From assembly GCA_963930645.1 (NCBI GenBank), contig OZ005648.1, positions 266,859,830 through 266,923,829 on the forward strand: a stretch of 64,000 bases of DNA, given 5' to 3'. The notes under the pieces are model-generated. The model saw only the letters and a list, made by a program, of their open reading frames with translations. It did no database searches and was not told where the DNA came from. Below are positions 38,548-47,698 of this stretch, piece by piece (the first letter of the stretch is position 1; every line of letters starts with the position of its first letter). Both the position numbers and the translations under genes were made by a program. This stretch comes from Salticus scenicus (taxonomy: Eukaryota; Arthropoda; Arachnida; Araneae; Salticidae).

Positions 38548-39321
38548 GTTGGTTAATTGATTGATTTACTCTAGCTAACCTATATATATTATGCTAAAGT
38601 ATATACATTATCATTGTCCAGCAATGCTTATCTGCGTCTATAAAAATGCATCCTGTTTTCATAGCAAATGAGTTATACAATATCCTGTTTCCGCGACATC
38701 TATAATAAGCCTTAACTCATCCTGTTCTCGTAGAAACTGACTTATGCAATATCCTGTCTTCAGATTGGCAATATCCTGTCTCATCTAAAATAAGCCTTAT
38801 CTCATCCTGTTTTCGTAGAAACTGACTTATGCAATATCCTGTCTTCAGATTATACTAATTGAATTAAGTATATTTTCAAAAATGAAGATTTAGACTTTGA
38901 GTTGACTATTGCAAATTCGACCAACTTTAGAAACGTGATCTTAAAATAAAAATATTTTTGAAAACTAATCGTGGAATCGTGATTCTTATTACATATACAT
39001 AGTAAAATAAGCAATTTAATTACTTTCAGTCGTTTTTTTTTTCAAATTTAAAAAAAATGAAAATTTTACAAATTTGACCAACTTTAGAAACGTAATCTTA
39101 AAATAAAAATATTTTTGAAAACTAATCGTGGAATCGTGATTCTTATTACATATACATAGTGAAATAAGCAATTAATTACTTTTCAGTTGTTTTTTTTTCA
39201 AATTTAAAAAAAATTGAAAATTTTGACAGAGGTGGTGGCACATCAGCAAATTTAGATAAACTGTTACTTTAGCATGATATATATAGGCTAGCTAGAGTCA
39301 ATCAATCAATCAACCAACCTT

Positions 39322-39403
<82 letters not shown>

Positions 39404-39463
39404 GTTGGTTGATTGGTTGATTGACTCAAACATTTTTTTTTCACAGTTGGTAGTTTAACATAA
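36821..39463. repeat. hairpin then long tandem repeat region with three A/T palindromes
   Basis: Units of about 150 bp (AACTTTAGAAACGTGATCTTAAAATAAAAATATTTTTGAAAACTAATCGTGGAATCGTGATTC..., not given in full) run through 37120-37500, 37740-38390 and 38890-39240. A/T palindromes at 37598-37668 (TAT core), 38468-38544 and 39323-39400 are each preceded by GGCTAGCTAGAGTCAATCAATCAACC. 38590-38850 carries repeats of CATCCTGTTTTC/ATATCCTGT. No gene. Small frames in the repeats are not real. Confidence 0.6.
36837..36908. terminator. 3' hairpin after BRO-like gene 3
   Basis: Perfect arms 36837-36861 and 36884-36908 (AAATGGGTCGAACGAGGTGTC), loop 22. It lies 16 bases after the stop. Confidence 0.7.
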
Positions 39464-40147
39464 TTAAACTCTCTCTCTACGAGCCAGCTTGACGGTCAGC
39501 TCATACGCTCTGTCTTTTTCATCAACTACGTAGTCTTTTTCTATTTCCTCAAACTTTCTCTTAACCGTAGCAGTCAATTCTTGAAGCATGTCGCCCGATT
39601 TGACAGACCATATACCTTCAGCTCTCACACGCATGGAAAAGTTGCTAGGTTTCTCTTCTTCAGTATCCCCATACCTGGATTCTACCGACGGGGGTGCGTA
39701 GATATTCGTATGTTGTTCGCAGACTGCGCTCGAGTATTCGTAATACCCTTTAAGCCAATCTTGTAAATTCATCTCACCTTCGTTTCGAACTGTGATTTCA
39801 AAGGCCATCCTTCTGCTGAACGGTATAATGCTGGGATACGTAGAGGTTACCCGGCCATCGGTCCACAGTTTCTGGATACGGTAGATCTCCTCGATAGGCA
39901 TTCGGTGCGTCTTCACAAGTACCTGAAGCATATCGTTGAAATCAAACACGCGCCTGGAACTCATGTTCAAGCGTTGTGCATTGGGATATAGATTAGCCAG
40001 ATCCTTGTTGGAATATCGATGTGCAAAGTTGTAAGGTGACGCGTAGCCTAGATATTTGCCAACATCGACGGCTATGAAATAAACATCTCTACCAACAGTA
40101 GCAGCGATGAGTGCAGGTTTGGTATCAAAACAAATTTTCAGATACAT
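39464..40147 (-). CDS. BRO-N-like protein 4, left arm (227 aa)
   Basis: The N-terminal part (YFIAVDVGKYLGYASPYNFAHRY) and the second block (RIQKLWTDGRVTSTYP, then EGEMNLQDWLKGYYEY) match the first 130 residues of the BIR/RING fusion at 21573. The C-terminus here is instead a charged helical stretch with no zinc fold. It is therefore the closest stand-alone relative of the fusion's N-terminal module. The start is at ATG 40147; the longer frame begins at a TTG. TTTATATAAATAG lies upstream. Confidence 0.6.
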   Translation of the reverse strand: MYLKICFDTKPALIAATVGRDVYFIAVDVGKYLGYASPYNFAHRYSNKDLANLYPNAQRLNMSSRRVFDFNDMLQVLVKTHRMPIEEIYRIQKLWTDGRVTSTYPSIIPFSRRMAFEITVRNEGEMNLQDWLKGYYEYSSAVCEQHTNIYAPPSVESRYGDTEEEKPSNFSMRVRAEGIWSVKSGDMLQELTATVKRKFEEIEKDYVVDEKDRAYELTVKLARRERV

Positions 40148-40249
40148 GATTGCGCTATGATCTTTCAATAAACAGAGGCAATGGAAGAATGATGGTAGCT
40201 TGAGTACGGAACCACTATTTATATAAAATATCCATGAGTGGGCGTGGCA

Positions 40250-40331
<82 letters not shown>

Positions 40332-40354
40332 CAAGTTAGTTGTTTATTTAGTTA
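40148..40354. promoter_or_regulatory. promoter and A/T palindrome 40252-40331
   Basis: TATA at about 40217-40229 and GAGTGGGCGTGGCATGT precede the A run. The GC box is inverted relative to its gene compared with most junctions. Confidence 0.55.
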
Positions 40355-41179
40355 TCATCTAGAAAACTTCTTTATAAGCTTATCCGCCTCGTTTTCAATC
40401 TCTCTACGAATCGAGTCCAAGTCATAGCTGCCGTCCTTTTCATAGACTGAAATTATATCTTTTAGCGAATCGCTCACCATTTCTTCTTTGATTTTTTCAA
40501 AGTCTTCGCCGATTTTCGAGTACGCAGATAGGTATCTATTATAATTTACATAATTTTTGATCTTGTACTTGTTCAGGGCTTGTTCGTTGAACTGCTTACG
40601 CTTAACCTTAAAAATGTTCCTAGAGCGTGGAGATTCTTCAGCGTCGGCCTTCATGACGAATCCTTCTAGCGGACACTCTGCATAAGCGCTGGGATACGTT
40701 TCAACTTTTTCGTACAGATCCCCTATCGTTTGGTAATCTAAATCTAAGATGGGTACGTGGGGTAGCTTCACTCGCTGGAAAATGTTCACGGCGTCGCTAT
40801 ACTTCATAAACGTATCTGAATCCAGTTGGTAGATGTCGAAGGCCCGAAAAAAGACAGTCTTGCTACCGAATACGGCTTCGGATTCAAAATCACGATAGGT
40901 TATTCTCTTCATGTGGCTTCCGAATACTTCTCCATAAATGATAAAATTGTCATGTAAAATGTCTTTGATAAGCCGTACCTTTTCCGACAGCGGTTCCAAG
41001 ATTGCGTTCAAGTTAAAAAGGCGTGTCTTTTCATCTAGCACAACGTTTCTAGATTGTATCCTGAACGTATTCTTCACGTAGCCAATACCGATATTAGAGC
41101 CATCCAATTTTTCGGTAGCTATTAAAGGTATGCCCGAATAAATTTGGCTTGTAATCTCGTGGTACTTGATAAGAGCCAT
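40355..41179 (-). CDS. Rnl2-type RNA ligase, left arm (274 aa)
   Basis: The nucleotidyltransferase motifs appear in order: I, EKLDGSN with the AMP-acceptor K24; III, IIYGEVFG; IIIa, FFRAFDI; IV, LEGFVMKAD; V, FKVKRKQF. This set and the absence of an OB-fold tail fit T4 Rnl2/RNA-editing-ligase relatives, which seal nicked or broken RNA (family knowledge). The C-terminal 60 residues are helical. ATG 41179 lies about 95 bases from a TATTTATAC box, followed by GTTGATTAGTTGATT words. No kinase/phosphatase partner is seen. An identical copy is at 55328. Confidence 0.8.
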   Translation of the reverse strand: MALIKYHEITSQIYSGIPLIATEKLDGSNIGIGYVKNTFRIQSRNVVLDEKTRLFNLNAILEPLSEKVRLIKDILHDNFIIYGEVFGSHMKRITYRDFESEAVFGSKTVFFRAFDIYQLDSDTFMKYSDAVNIFQRVKLPHVPILDLDYQTIGDLYEKVETYPSAYAECPLEGFVMKADAEESPRSRNIFKVKRKQFNEQALNKYKIKNYVNYNRYLSAYSKIGEDFEKIKEEMVSDSLKDIISVYEKDGSYDLDSIRREIENEADKLIKKFSR

Positions 41180-41313
41180 CGTAAATAGATTAGAAACAGA
41201 GACTAGAAAATATCTAAGCTATTTCAATGAGTATGAAGACCAGAATGAATGTAGCTTGAGTACGGAGCCGCTATTTATACTAAATATAAATCAACTAATC
41301 AACCAACCATCCG

Positions 41314-41384
<71 letters not shown>

Positions 41385-41964
41385 GTTGGTTGGTTGGTTG
41401 ATTACATTCTCTATATATAGTATCACTGACATGACTACACGCTCATTGTGTCTCGACATTTGCCAGCAACGGTCGTCTAGTCACTATGTCTCGTAATGGG
41501 TTTTCAGCAAGACTAGTTAGTTAGATTTTTCTATAAGAGCCCATGATTTATTCTGATTTCATGAAAACCTGCAATATCTTGTCATTTGTCAGACAAAAGT
41601 CTATAAATATCTTGTTTTCAAAGCCAATATTGTATAAATACCGCTATTTTATCCTATTTTAAAGGTCAGGAGCGAGTTTATGCATGACCGTACTGTAGAA
41701 GAAATAAATTCCACTCCCACCCACCCTAATAGATATACTATATATATATACTATATATAGACTGTAGCGCCATCTACAATGATTGGCTAAAGAAATATAG
41801 CGTTAGCAGCCAACTGAGAAATATAGCTTTAACGGCCAACTTAGAACTATAGCGGCCAACTTAGAAATATAACTATAGCGAGATAGAGACTGAGATAGAC
41901 TGATGAAGTGGCACGTCAGCGATACTATATATAGAGACTGTAATCAACCAACCAACCAACCTTG

Positions 41965-42038
<74 letters not shown>

Positions 42039-42337
42039 CCAAGGTTGGTTGGTTGGTTGATTACAGTCTCTATATATAGTATCGCTGACGTGCCACTTCA
42101 TCAGTCTATCTCAGTCTTTGCCAGCAACGGTTGTTTCAAGGGCAGGATATTATGTAACCCATTTCTTCATAAACAGGACGCGATAAAGTTATTTATAGCT
42201 CCGATAGCAACCCTCTCTAAGCGATAATCTAAAAGGTCATCCGGTCGAGCCTTATCAGATATCATGCATCCGCTCGCCAGAGTATAAATACCGGCCTCTC
42301 GCCCCAGCTTATTCATTCTGACCCTCTGCTTTTTGAA
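41180..42337. repeat. promoters, two A/T palindromes and GATGGCGC module
   Basis: TATTTATAC (41273-41281), A/T palindrome 41313-41380 between CAACCAACCATCCG and AAAGGTTGGTTGG; GATGGCGC module in reverse orientation 41420-41900; A/T palindrome with TATATATATA core 41964-42038 between perfect CAACCAACCAACCTTG arms; then TATAAATA (42283-42290) before the gene at 42338. AAACAGGACGCGATAA lies near 42171-42186. Confidence 0.6.
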
Positions 42338-43000
42338 ATGGCCACTCTATCATTTGACTCTCTGACGGACGAACGAATTGATTGCGACTGTGTCGTAATA
42401 CCGCAATGGAACGTATTGAACACCCCTCGCATATCTTGTGAATTGATATGTAATTACGACCGTTCTATGAAAATGCCAGCTCCAGCCATTATTCCCAAAC
42501 CTAAGCCAGCTCCCACACCTAAACCAGCTCTCATTCAAAAACCAGCACCAGCACCTAAGCCTGATCCAGTTCTCATTCAAAAACCGGCTCCAGTTCTCAT
42601 TCAAAACCCGGCTCCAGCACTTAAACCAGATCCAGTTCTCACACCTAAGCCTGATCCAGTTCCCACACCTAAGCCTGATCCAGTTCCCACACCTAAGCCA
42701 GTTCAAATTTCAATACCCATGTCAGAGATGATGTATTTTAAAGTACCGAACCTATTAAGCCCGCTACCAAAATCTCCAATTTCAGAAGACCCGTCCAAAG
42801 TAACAGTTTATCGCCCTTGGAAGCCTCCACCGAAGATAGATTTCGTGGTACGGCCTAAGTTAAAAACTGCCGGCTTTGAAGATCCTAGAATTCGAAGACG
42901 GCAGGGCATAGTCGTTCTCAAGTCAATCGTCGATCTGAGAGATGGCAAATGCTATAGCCACATACAAACAGAGGTCAGGAAAAATTACTGTTGGGTTTAA
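42338..43000 (+). CDS. PKP-repeat protein, left arm (220 aa)
   Basis: N-terminal 45 residues, then a low-complexity run (about 46-130) of PKP, PAP and LIQKP units, and a C-terminal domain with MYFKVPNLLSPLPKSP, VYRPWKPPPKIDFVVRP and a basic end. No known family. A 119-aa paralogue with a shorter repeat is at 29295. The extended proline-rich part would be unstructured. Promoter TATAAATA lies about 50 bases upstream. Confidence 0.65.
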   Translation: MATLSFDSLTDERIDCDCVVIPQWNVLNTPRISCELICNYDRSMKMPAPAIIPKPKPAPTPKPALIQKPAPAPKPDPVLIQKPAPVLIQNPAPALKPDPVLTPKPDPVPTPKPDPVPTPKPVQISIPMSEMMYFKVPNLLSPLPKSPISEDPSKVTVYRPWKPPPKIDFVVRPKLKTAGFEDPRIRRRQGIVVLKSIVDLRDGKCYSHIQTEVRKNYCWV

Positions 43001-43378
43001 GCCCAAACGATTTATAAAAAATCGGGTCGAACGAAGTGTCTCATGGCAGATTACTGTCTTTGACACTTCGTTCGACCCGTTTTTTTTGTAACAATTATAT
43101 TGCCAATATTGGATGCGTTTAAGATTTTGACTTAAGATTTTGAATGGATATTTTTATAACTGAAGTCTTGGAGATATATATTTTTATCTAACTTAAAACA
43201 GTTTGGCAAAAAAATATTATTTTCAAATCAAAAACTATAAAATTGAAATGATAAACTTTGAAAATTGCAAAGTCCAAAAAAATATAGTATCTTGAAAAAA
43301 TTATAGAAATCGGCCAAAGACACTTTAACATGATATATATAGGTTAGCTAGAGTCAATCAACCAATCAACCAACCTTG

Positions 43379-43455
<77 letters not shown>

Positions 43456-43820
43456 CAAGGTTGGTTGATTGATTGATTGACTCTAGCTAACCTATATATA
43501 TCATGTTAAAGTGTATACATCCAGCAATGCTTATCTGCGTCTATAAAAATGCATCCTGTTCAGCATCCTGTTTCATAGCAAATGAGTTATACAATATCCT
43601 GTTTCCGCGTTTAGTGACAAATAATTCTATAGATAGCCTTATCTCATCCTGTTTTCGTAGAAACTGACTTATGCAATATCCTGTTTCCGCGTCCAGTGAC
43701 TCTATAATAAGCCTTATCTTATCGTAGAAACTGACTTATGCAATATCCTTCAGATTGACTATATAAGCTCTGGCATTTGATCGAATAGCCATTCTCTCTT
43801 CGGAGCTTTAAACTACCAAT
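43001..43820. repeat. AT-rich DNA, A/T palindrome and CATCCTGT repeats
   Basis: After the hairpin, AT-rich DNA leads to a TATATATAGGTTAGCTAGAGTCAATC promoter word and an A/T palindrome (43379-43455). On the other side the word repeats inverted. 43545-43750 has four to five CATCCTGTTTTC/AATATCCTGTTTCCGCG units. TATATAAG (43760-43767) serves the gene at 43821. Confidence 0.55.
43016..43088. terminator. 3' hairpin after the PKP-repeat gene
   Basis: Stem 43023-43040 with 43061-43079 (CGGGTCGAACGAAGTGTC), loop 20, flanked by A and T runs; 16 bases after the stop. Confidence 0.7.
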
Positions 43821-45452
43821 ATGTATAAAACTCAATGCTCTCTGAAGAAACTTAAAGCGGTAAACTCGCTACGAAACCGTTTTGGGGTTATCGAGCTGTT
43901 TCCCAAAAACCTTTCGCCTACCGTTAAGAAATTGGAAGAGTATCCACACTTCCAAACCATGATCGGTGAAGGTAAGATTTGTGTATTCTGTCTATACATG
44001 ACGACCGATTTGAAGATTGAATTCAAAAAACGTACTCTGACGGACAAGATAACGAATACAATCCCAGCCATAGGCAGAGAGGCCAAGACAAACTATCCGC
44101 TGAGACCTCAGGAAATAAAATGGAGCACTCTGATGAACCGATATAAAAGACCCCCCAGCGAAGCCAACAGAACCAACGCCGACGTGAGAATTGGTTTCAA
44201 GTGCCCTAACAATCAGTTTCTTGTAAAGTCCTATTTTACGTTTGGTCAGCGAACCGTCGGACGAGGATGCGCCCATATAATACAGACTTTGAACGTGCCA
44301 TTCCTGTTCTTTGTGAGGCGTCCTGGCGAGACACGAGTAAAACCGGACAACAGATACTTTGCTGGCGACAAGCTCCATTACTACGATCGTTACATATTGA
44401 TTGCCGACTCCAGTTACAAGGTGCCTGCTGGGACCACATACATTCTGTTTACGACTCAAAAAAACTTTTTCAGTTTGGACATTGTGCCAGAGAATTTAGA
44501 GTTGGGCTTCGAAACCAAAAATCCTTTGGTGGAACGCATAACAAAAATAGATGGTATGTACGACATATCCGTACCAACGCCCATGATACAGCATATAGAT
44601 GATGAAGACGACTCTCCCGTAGAAATGAGTACTGCTAGAATAACATCTAAATATTTTGATAAGCCAACGTCTCCATCCCAAGAGCCAGAAATCTATTTTC
44701 CGGAGTCATCTCAAGAGTCGTCCCAAGAACCAGAGCCAGAGATCTATTTGCCTGTGGACAGAAGAACGATAGTCATAACAACAAACTTTGCAGCCCAATA
44801 CAAGTCTCTGACTTTTAAGGACTGGAAAAACTTGACAGATCGCCCCGACAATAACTTCGTACGCCCCTACGGACCAGATCTACCTGGACTTGACATGAGA
44901 ATTAAATCGGTAAAACGGAAGGCTGAGACAATTCCCAAGAGTGCCAAGAAACATAAGCCATCTTTCAAGGAGGTGGCCACAAATACAGAGTCAGAACCAG
45001 AGCCAGTGTTTAAATGCCCACTACCCGTTGAAAGTCCTGAGATATGTCTCATTGAAGATCCTGAACCCATTGAAAGTCCAGAGCCCGTTGAAGATCCTGA
45101 ACCCATTGAAAGTCCAGAGCCCGTTGAAGATCCTGAACCCATTGAAAGTCCTGAGATATGTCCAGAGCCCATTGACAGTCCTGATCCCATTGAAAATCCA
45201 GCTCCCATTGAAAATCCTGAACCCATTGAAAATCCAGAATATTTTTATGGATGGCCTACTATTGAAAGGTCAGAGGTACAAACTGAACTGGATGAGCTTG
45301 ATAATATTTTATGTACGCCTTTATCCATGCCGCATGATACGCTAGACTCGTTGATGGATGATCTTATGACGCCATCAACTATACAGTATACTATGGAACC
45401 GCTGGAGACTCAGTTCAAAGTGCCAGGATTTGAACTGCCAGATTTCATGTAA
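43821..45452 (+). CDS. large acidic protein with EP repeats, left arm (543 aa)
   Basis: No recognised family. Residues 1-265 look globular and strand-rich. Residues 270-315 are Glu/Pro-rich. A bipartite basic patch (VKRKAETIPKSAKKHK) near 362-378 resembles a nuclear localisation signal. Residues about 410-475 are tandem IE-x-PEP units, and the last 60 residues are acidic/hydrophobic, resembling an activation domain. A transcription regulator is a reasonable guess (inference). TATATAAG lies about 55 bases upstream. One residue differs in the other arm. Confidence 0.6.
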   Translation: MYKTQCSLKKLKAVNSLRNRFGVIELFPKNLSPTVKKLEEYPHFQTMIGEGKICVFCLYMTTDLKIEFKKRTLTDKITNTIPAIGREAKTNYPLRPQEIKWSTLMNRYKRPPSEANRTNADVRIGFKCPNNQFLVKSYFTFGQRTVGRGCAHIIQTLNVPFLFFVRRPGETRVKPDNRYFAGDKLHYYDRYILIADSSYKVPAGTTYILFTTQKNFFSLDIVPENLELGFETKNPLVERITKIDGMYDISVPTPMIQHIDDEDDSPVEMSTARITSKYFDKPTSPSQEPEIYFPESSQESSQEPEPEIYLPVDRRTIVITTNFAAQYKSLTFKDWKNLTDRPDNNFVRPYGPDLPGLDMRIKSVKRKAETIPKSAKKHKPSFKEVATNTESEPEPVFKCPLPVESPEICLIEDPEPIESPEPVEDPEPIESPEPVEDPEPIESPEICPEPIDSPDPIENPAPIENPEPIENPEYFYGWPTIERSEVQTELDELDNILCTPLSMPHDTLDSLMDDLMTPSTIQYTMEPLETQFKVPGFELPDFM

Positions 45453-45475
45453 CTATAAAAATATGTAAAATTTAA

Positions 45476-45563
45476 AAAATTTGGGTCAAACGAGGCTTCC
45501 TCATGTTTAGATTTGTCATTATGACTTATCTTTACGATGGAAGCCTCGTTTGACCCATTTTTT
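45476..45563. terminator. 3' hairpin 1 after the 543-aa gene
   Basis: Stem 45482-45500 with 45539-45557 (TGGGTCAAACGAGGCTTCC), loop 38. It lies 23 bases after the stop; CCAATATTGG is outside. Confidence 0.65.
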
Positions 45564-45632
45564 TTAAATCAAAATGCTACCAATATTGGTATTGAAAAAA
45601 AATAACTTGTAAAATTTATCAGAACAATAAAA

Positions 45633-45718
45633 AAATTGGGTCAAACGAGACTTCCTCATGTTTAGATTTGTCAGTATGACTTATCTTTACAATGGAAGCC
45701 TCGTTTGACCCATTTTTT
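45633..45718. terminator. 3' hairpin 2, tandem copy
   Basis: Stem 45637-45655 with 45694-45712, one G:T mismatch, loop 38. It is a direct repeat of the preceding hairpin plus the CCAATATTGG flank. Confidence 0.6.
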
Positions 45719-45856
45719 AAATCAAAATGCTACCAATATTGGATTTGTAAAAAAATAACTTGTAAATTTTATCAGATTAATTAGAAAGTGACACATGACA
45801 ATACTTTATAAAAGTCCATCTAAGTCACATTAAAATCAACCAACCAACCAACCTTG

Positions 45857-45895
<39 letters not shown>

Positions 45896-46668
45896 TTTTT
45901 TTTTTTTTTTTTTTTTTCAAGGTTGGTTGGTTGGTTGATATATATTTGTTTCCTCGTTCATCACTTTTCATTTATCAAGATTAACTTTTCAATTTAATCC
46001 TATCATGTTTTTATTCAAAGGCTAAGTTTCAAAGCCTCATTTTAAATGAAACCTGTTAATTTTGATCATGTCTATCTTAAACGTGAATCGCTTAGCCATC
46101 CAAGCCATTCGTAGCAATTAGATGTTTGAACTGACCCTTTAAAATTTTTCTAAGGTATAGTAGTCTTTCAATTTTGACCGGTTAAACGTGGATCAGCTAT
46201 ACAAGAGGTCATGATAAAACTGAGTCACGCTGAGCGTTGCCTGTATCTGAAACATGTCAAACGAATACCTTTGACATGGCAATTGAAAACGGGGCATCGC
46301 TTAGCAGCCGTCCATAAAAATTTAAACGAGCTGGGCTAGTCAGGATAAACGTAACCATTGAATTCTGGGCCATGCTTAGCAGTAGCAACCCATACTGTAA
46401 AAATAATATTTACGAGATGTAATGGCAAAGCGACAATTGAAAAGCTTAAAAGTAGCGGCCCTGGGTCCAAATACTAGTCTATGGCATCATTTTAAAAGAA
46501 ACCATTGAGCCATCCAAGATAGAATCGGTTTACTGAACAAATCTATAGGTGAAAGACGTAGAGAGCCCATATTGTAAAAATTTAAAATTATAAAATTCAA
46601 AAGTGGATATGGGTTAAGTTTCAAAGTCACATGACCACTCTTAAAATAAAACCAACCAACCAACCAAC

Positions 46669-46751
<83 letters not shown>

Positions 46752-47236
46752 CAAGGTTGGTTGGTTGGTTTTATTTTAAGAGTGGGTGTGGTCATGTGAC
46801 TAGTAAATATCATCGGATCAAAAAGTGATATAACCGAGATTGATTTCGGAGCTAAAAAGAAGAACCCAAATTGTCATCCCAACTGGCTGAACCCAGATTA
46901 GGTATTTTTTAGCTTAAAATCTTAGCTGATCTGAGTTTGGTCGTTGGTAAAAAATATCAGCGGATTTTTCTAAGGCCCAAATGAAATTTTTTCAAACTAA
47001 ATCTGGCAGACTAGAATTTTAGTAAGAATCCATAGTCATAGCTGCGAGTACCCGAAAAGAGTACCCGGCATCTCTTTAAGAAGATACCGTAAAACGTAAA
47101 GTCAGATCCGTCTCGGTACCACGTTTAAGCTCGTCCGATCTTAAAAAATGCTGGATATCGTTAGCCCGCTTAGAGAGAGACTTGGCATAGTGCCAACTGA
47201 GTCGATACACTAGAATGAGTCGATACTGTGTCGCTT

Positions 47237-47465
47237 AGACATCTTCATACTTGGCCAATCTATATTTTAAACTATCATTTTCGGCTTGCAAGCTAGCCAT
47301 TCCCTCTTTTAAACTATCCGCTTGCAAGTGTAACTTATAAATAATTTCCTACAAGCCTGTAGCGTTTCGCCTTGCAGAGTTTCTCTGATATTATTTTCGT
47401 AAATCTCTTTCATATCGGCCTCTATCCCTTGGCAGCGTCTCAATATGGGCATCATGGCAAGTATG
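47237..47465 (-). pseudogene. decayed 3' end of the spacer gene
   Basis: Minus-strand DNA matching the coiled-coil end of the gene at 47699-49258 (PILRRCQGIEAD, YENNIRET, and the last 25 codons including the stop), but with internal deletions and frame changes. It marks the inner edge of the left arm and is less similar than the rest of the arm. Confidence 0.7.
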
Positions 47466-47544
47466 GAGATGAATGGCAAAATTAAATCTTGGCCAGTATA
47501 TATAGATAAAATATAATTGACGAGAAACCAACCAACCAACCAGC

Positions 47545-47629
<85 letters not shown>

Positions 47630-47698
47630 AGTGGGCGTGGCTTTACTTTACCTATATATACCGATCCTTGCCAGCCATCTTCAAGCCACTCTTCTACA
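47466..47698. promoter_or_regulatory. spacer: A/T palindrome 47548-47628 and promoter
   Basis: CAACCAACCAGCTG precedes the A run. GAGTGGGCGTGGCTT (47629-47643) and CTATATATAC (47652-47661) follow the T run, about 40 bases before ATG 47699. A TATATATAG facing the other way is at about 47496-47504. Confidence 0.65.

Larger units (their letters stand above)
45453..47236. repeat. hairpins, two A/T palindromes, no gene
   Basis: Two related hairpins (listed separately), then A/T palindromes 45857-45917 (between CAACCAACCAACCTTG and CAAGGTTGGTTGG) and 46672-46751 (TATATATATA core). Around the second one the outer flanks TCACATGACCACTC and GAGTGGGTGTGGTCATGTGAC extend the inverted symmetry by about 60 bases each side. 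Between the two tracts, about 750 bases contain no gene or clear repeat. Confidence 0.5.
33099..47462. repeat. left arm of the large inverted duplication (about 14.36 kb)
   Basis: The whole segment reappears in reverse complement at 48958-63299, with identical gene order and nearly identical sequence. Outer identity ends in ACAGTCGCC (33099). Visible differences are mostly lengths and cores of A/T tracts, a one-base coding difference in the 543-aa gene, and several substitutions and deletions close to the spacer. Confidence 0.9.

Noticed and set aside
42350..42706. 118-aa Trp/Arg/Cys-rich frame opposite the PKP-repeat gene
   Set aside because: Antisense shadow of a proline-codon repeat.
44867..45226. 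119-aa Gly/Ser/Met repeat frame opposite the EP repeats (mirror 51283-51642)
   Set aside because: It is the antisense shadow of the EP-repeat coding region.
47309..47539. 76-aa minus-strand frame as a real small gene
   Set aside because: It is the deleted and frame-disrupted copy of the coiled-coil end of the neighbouring gene.
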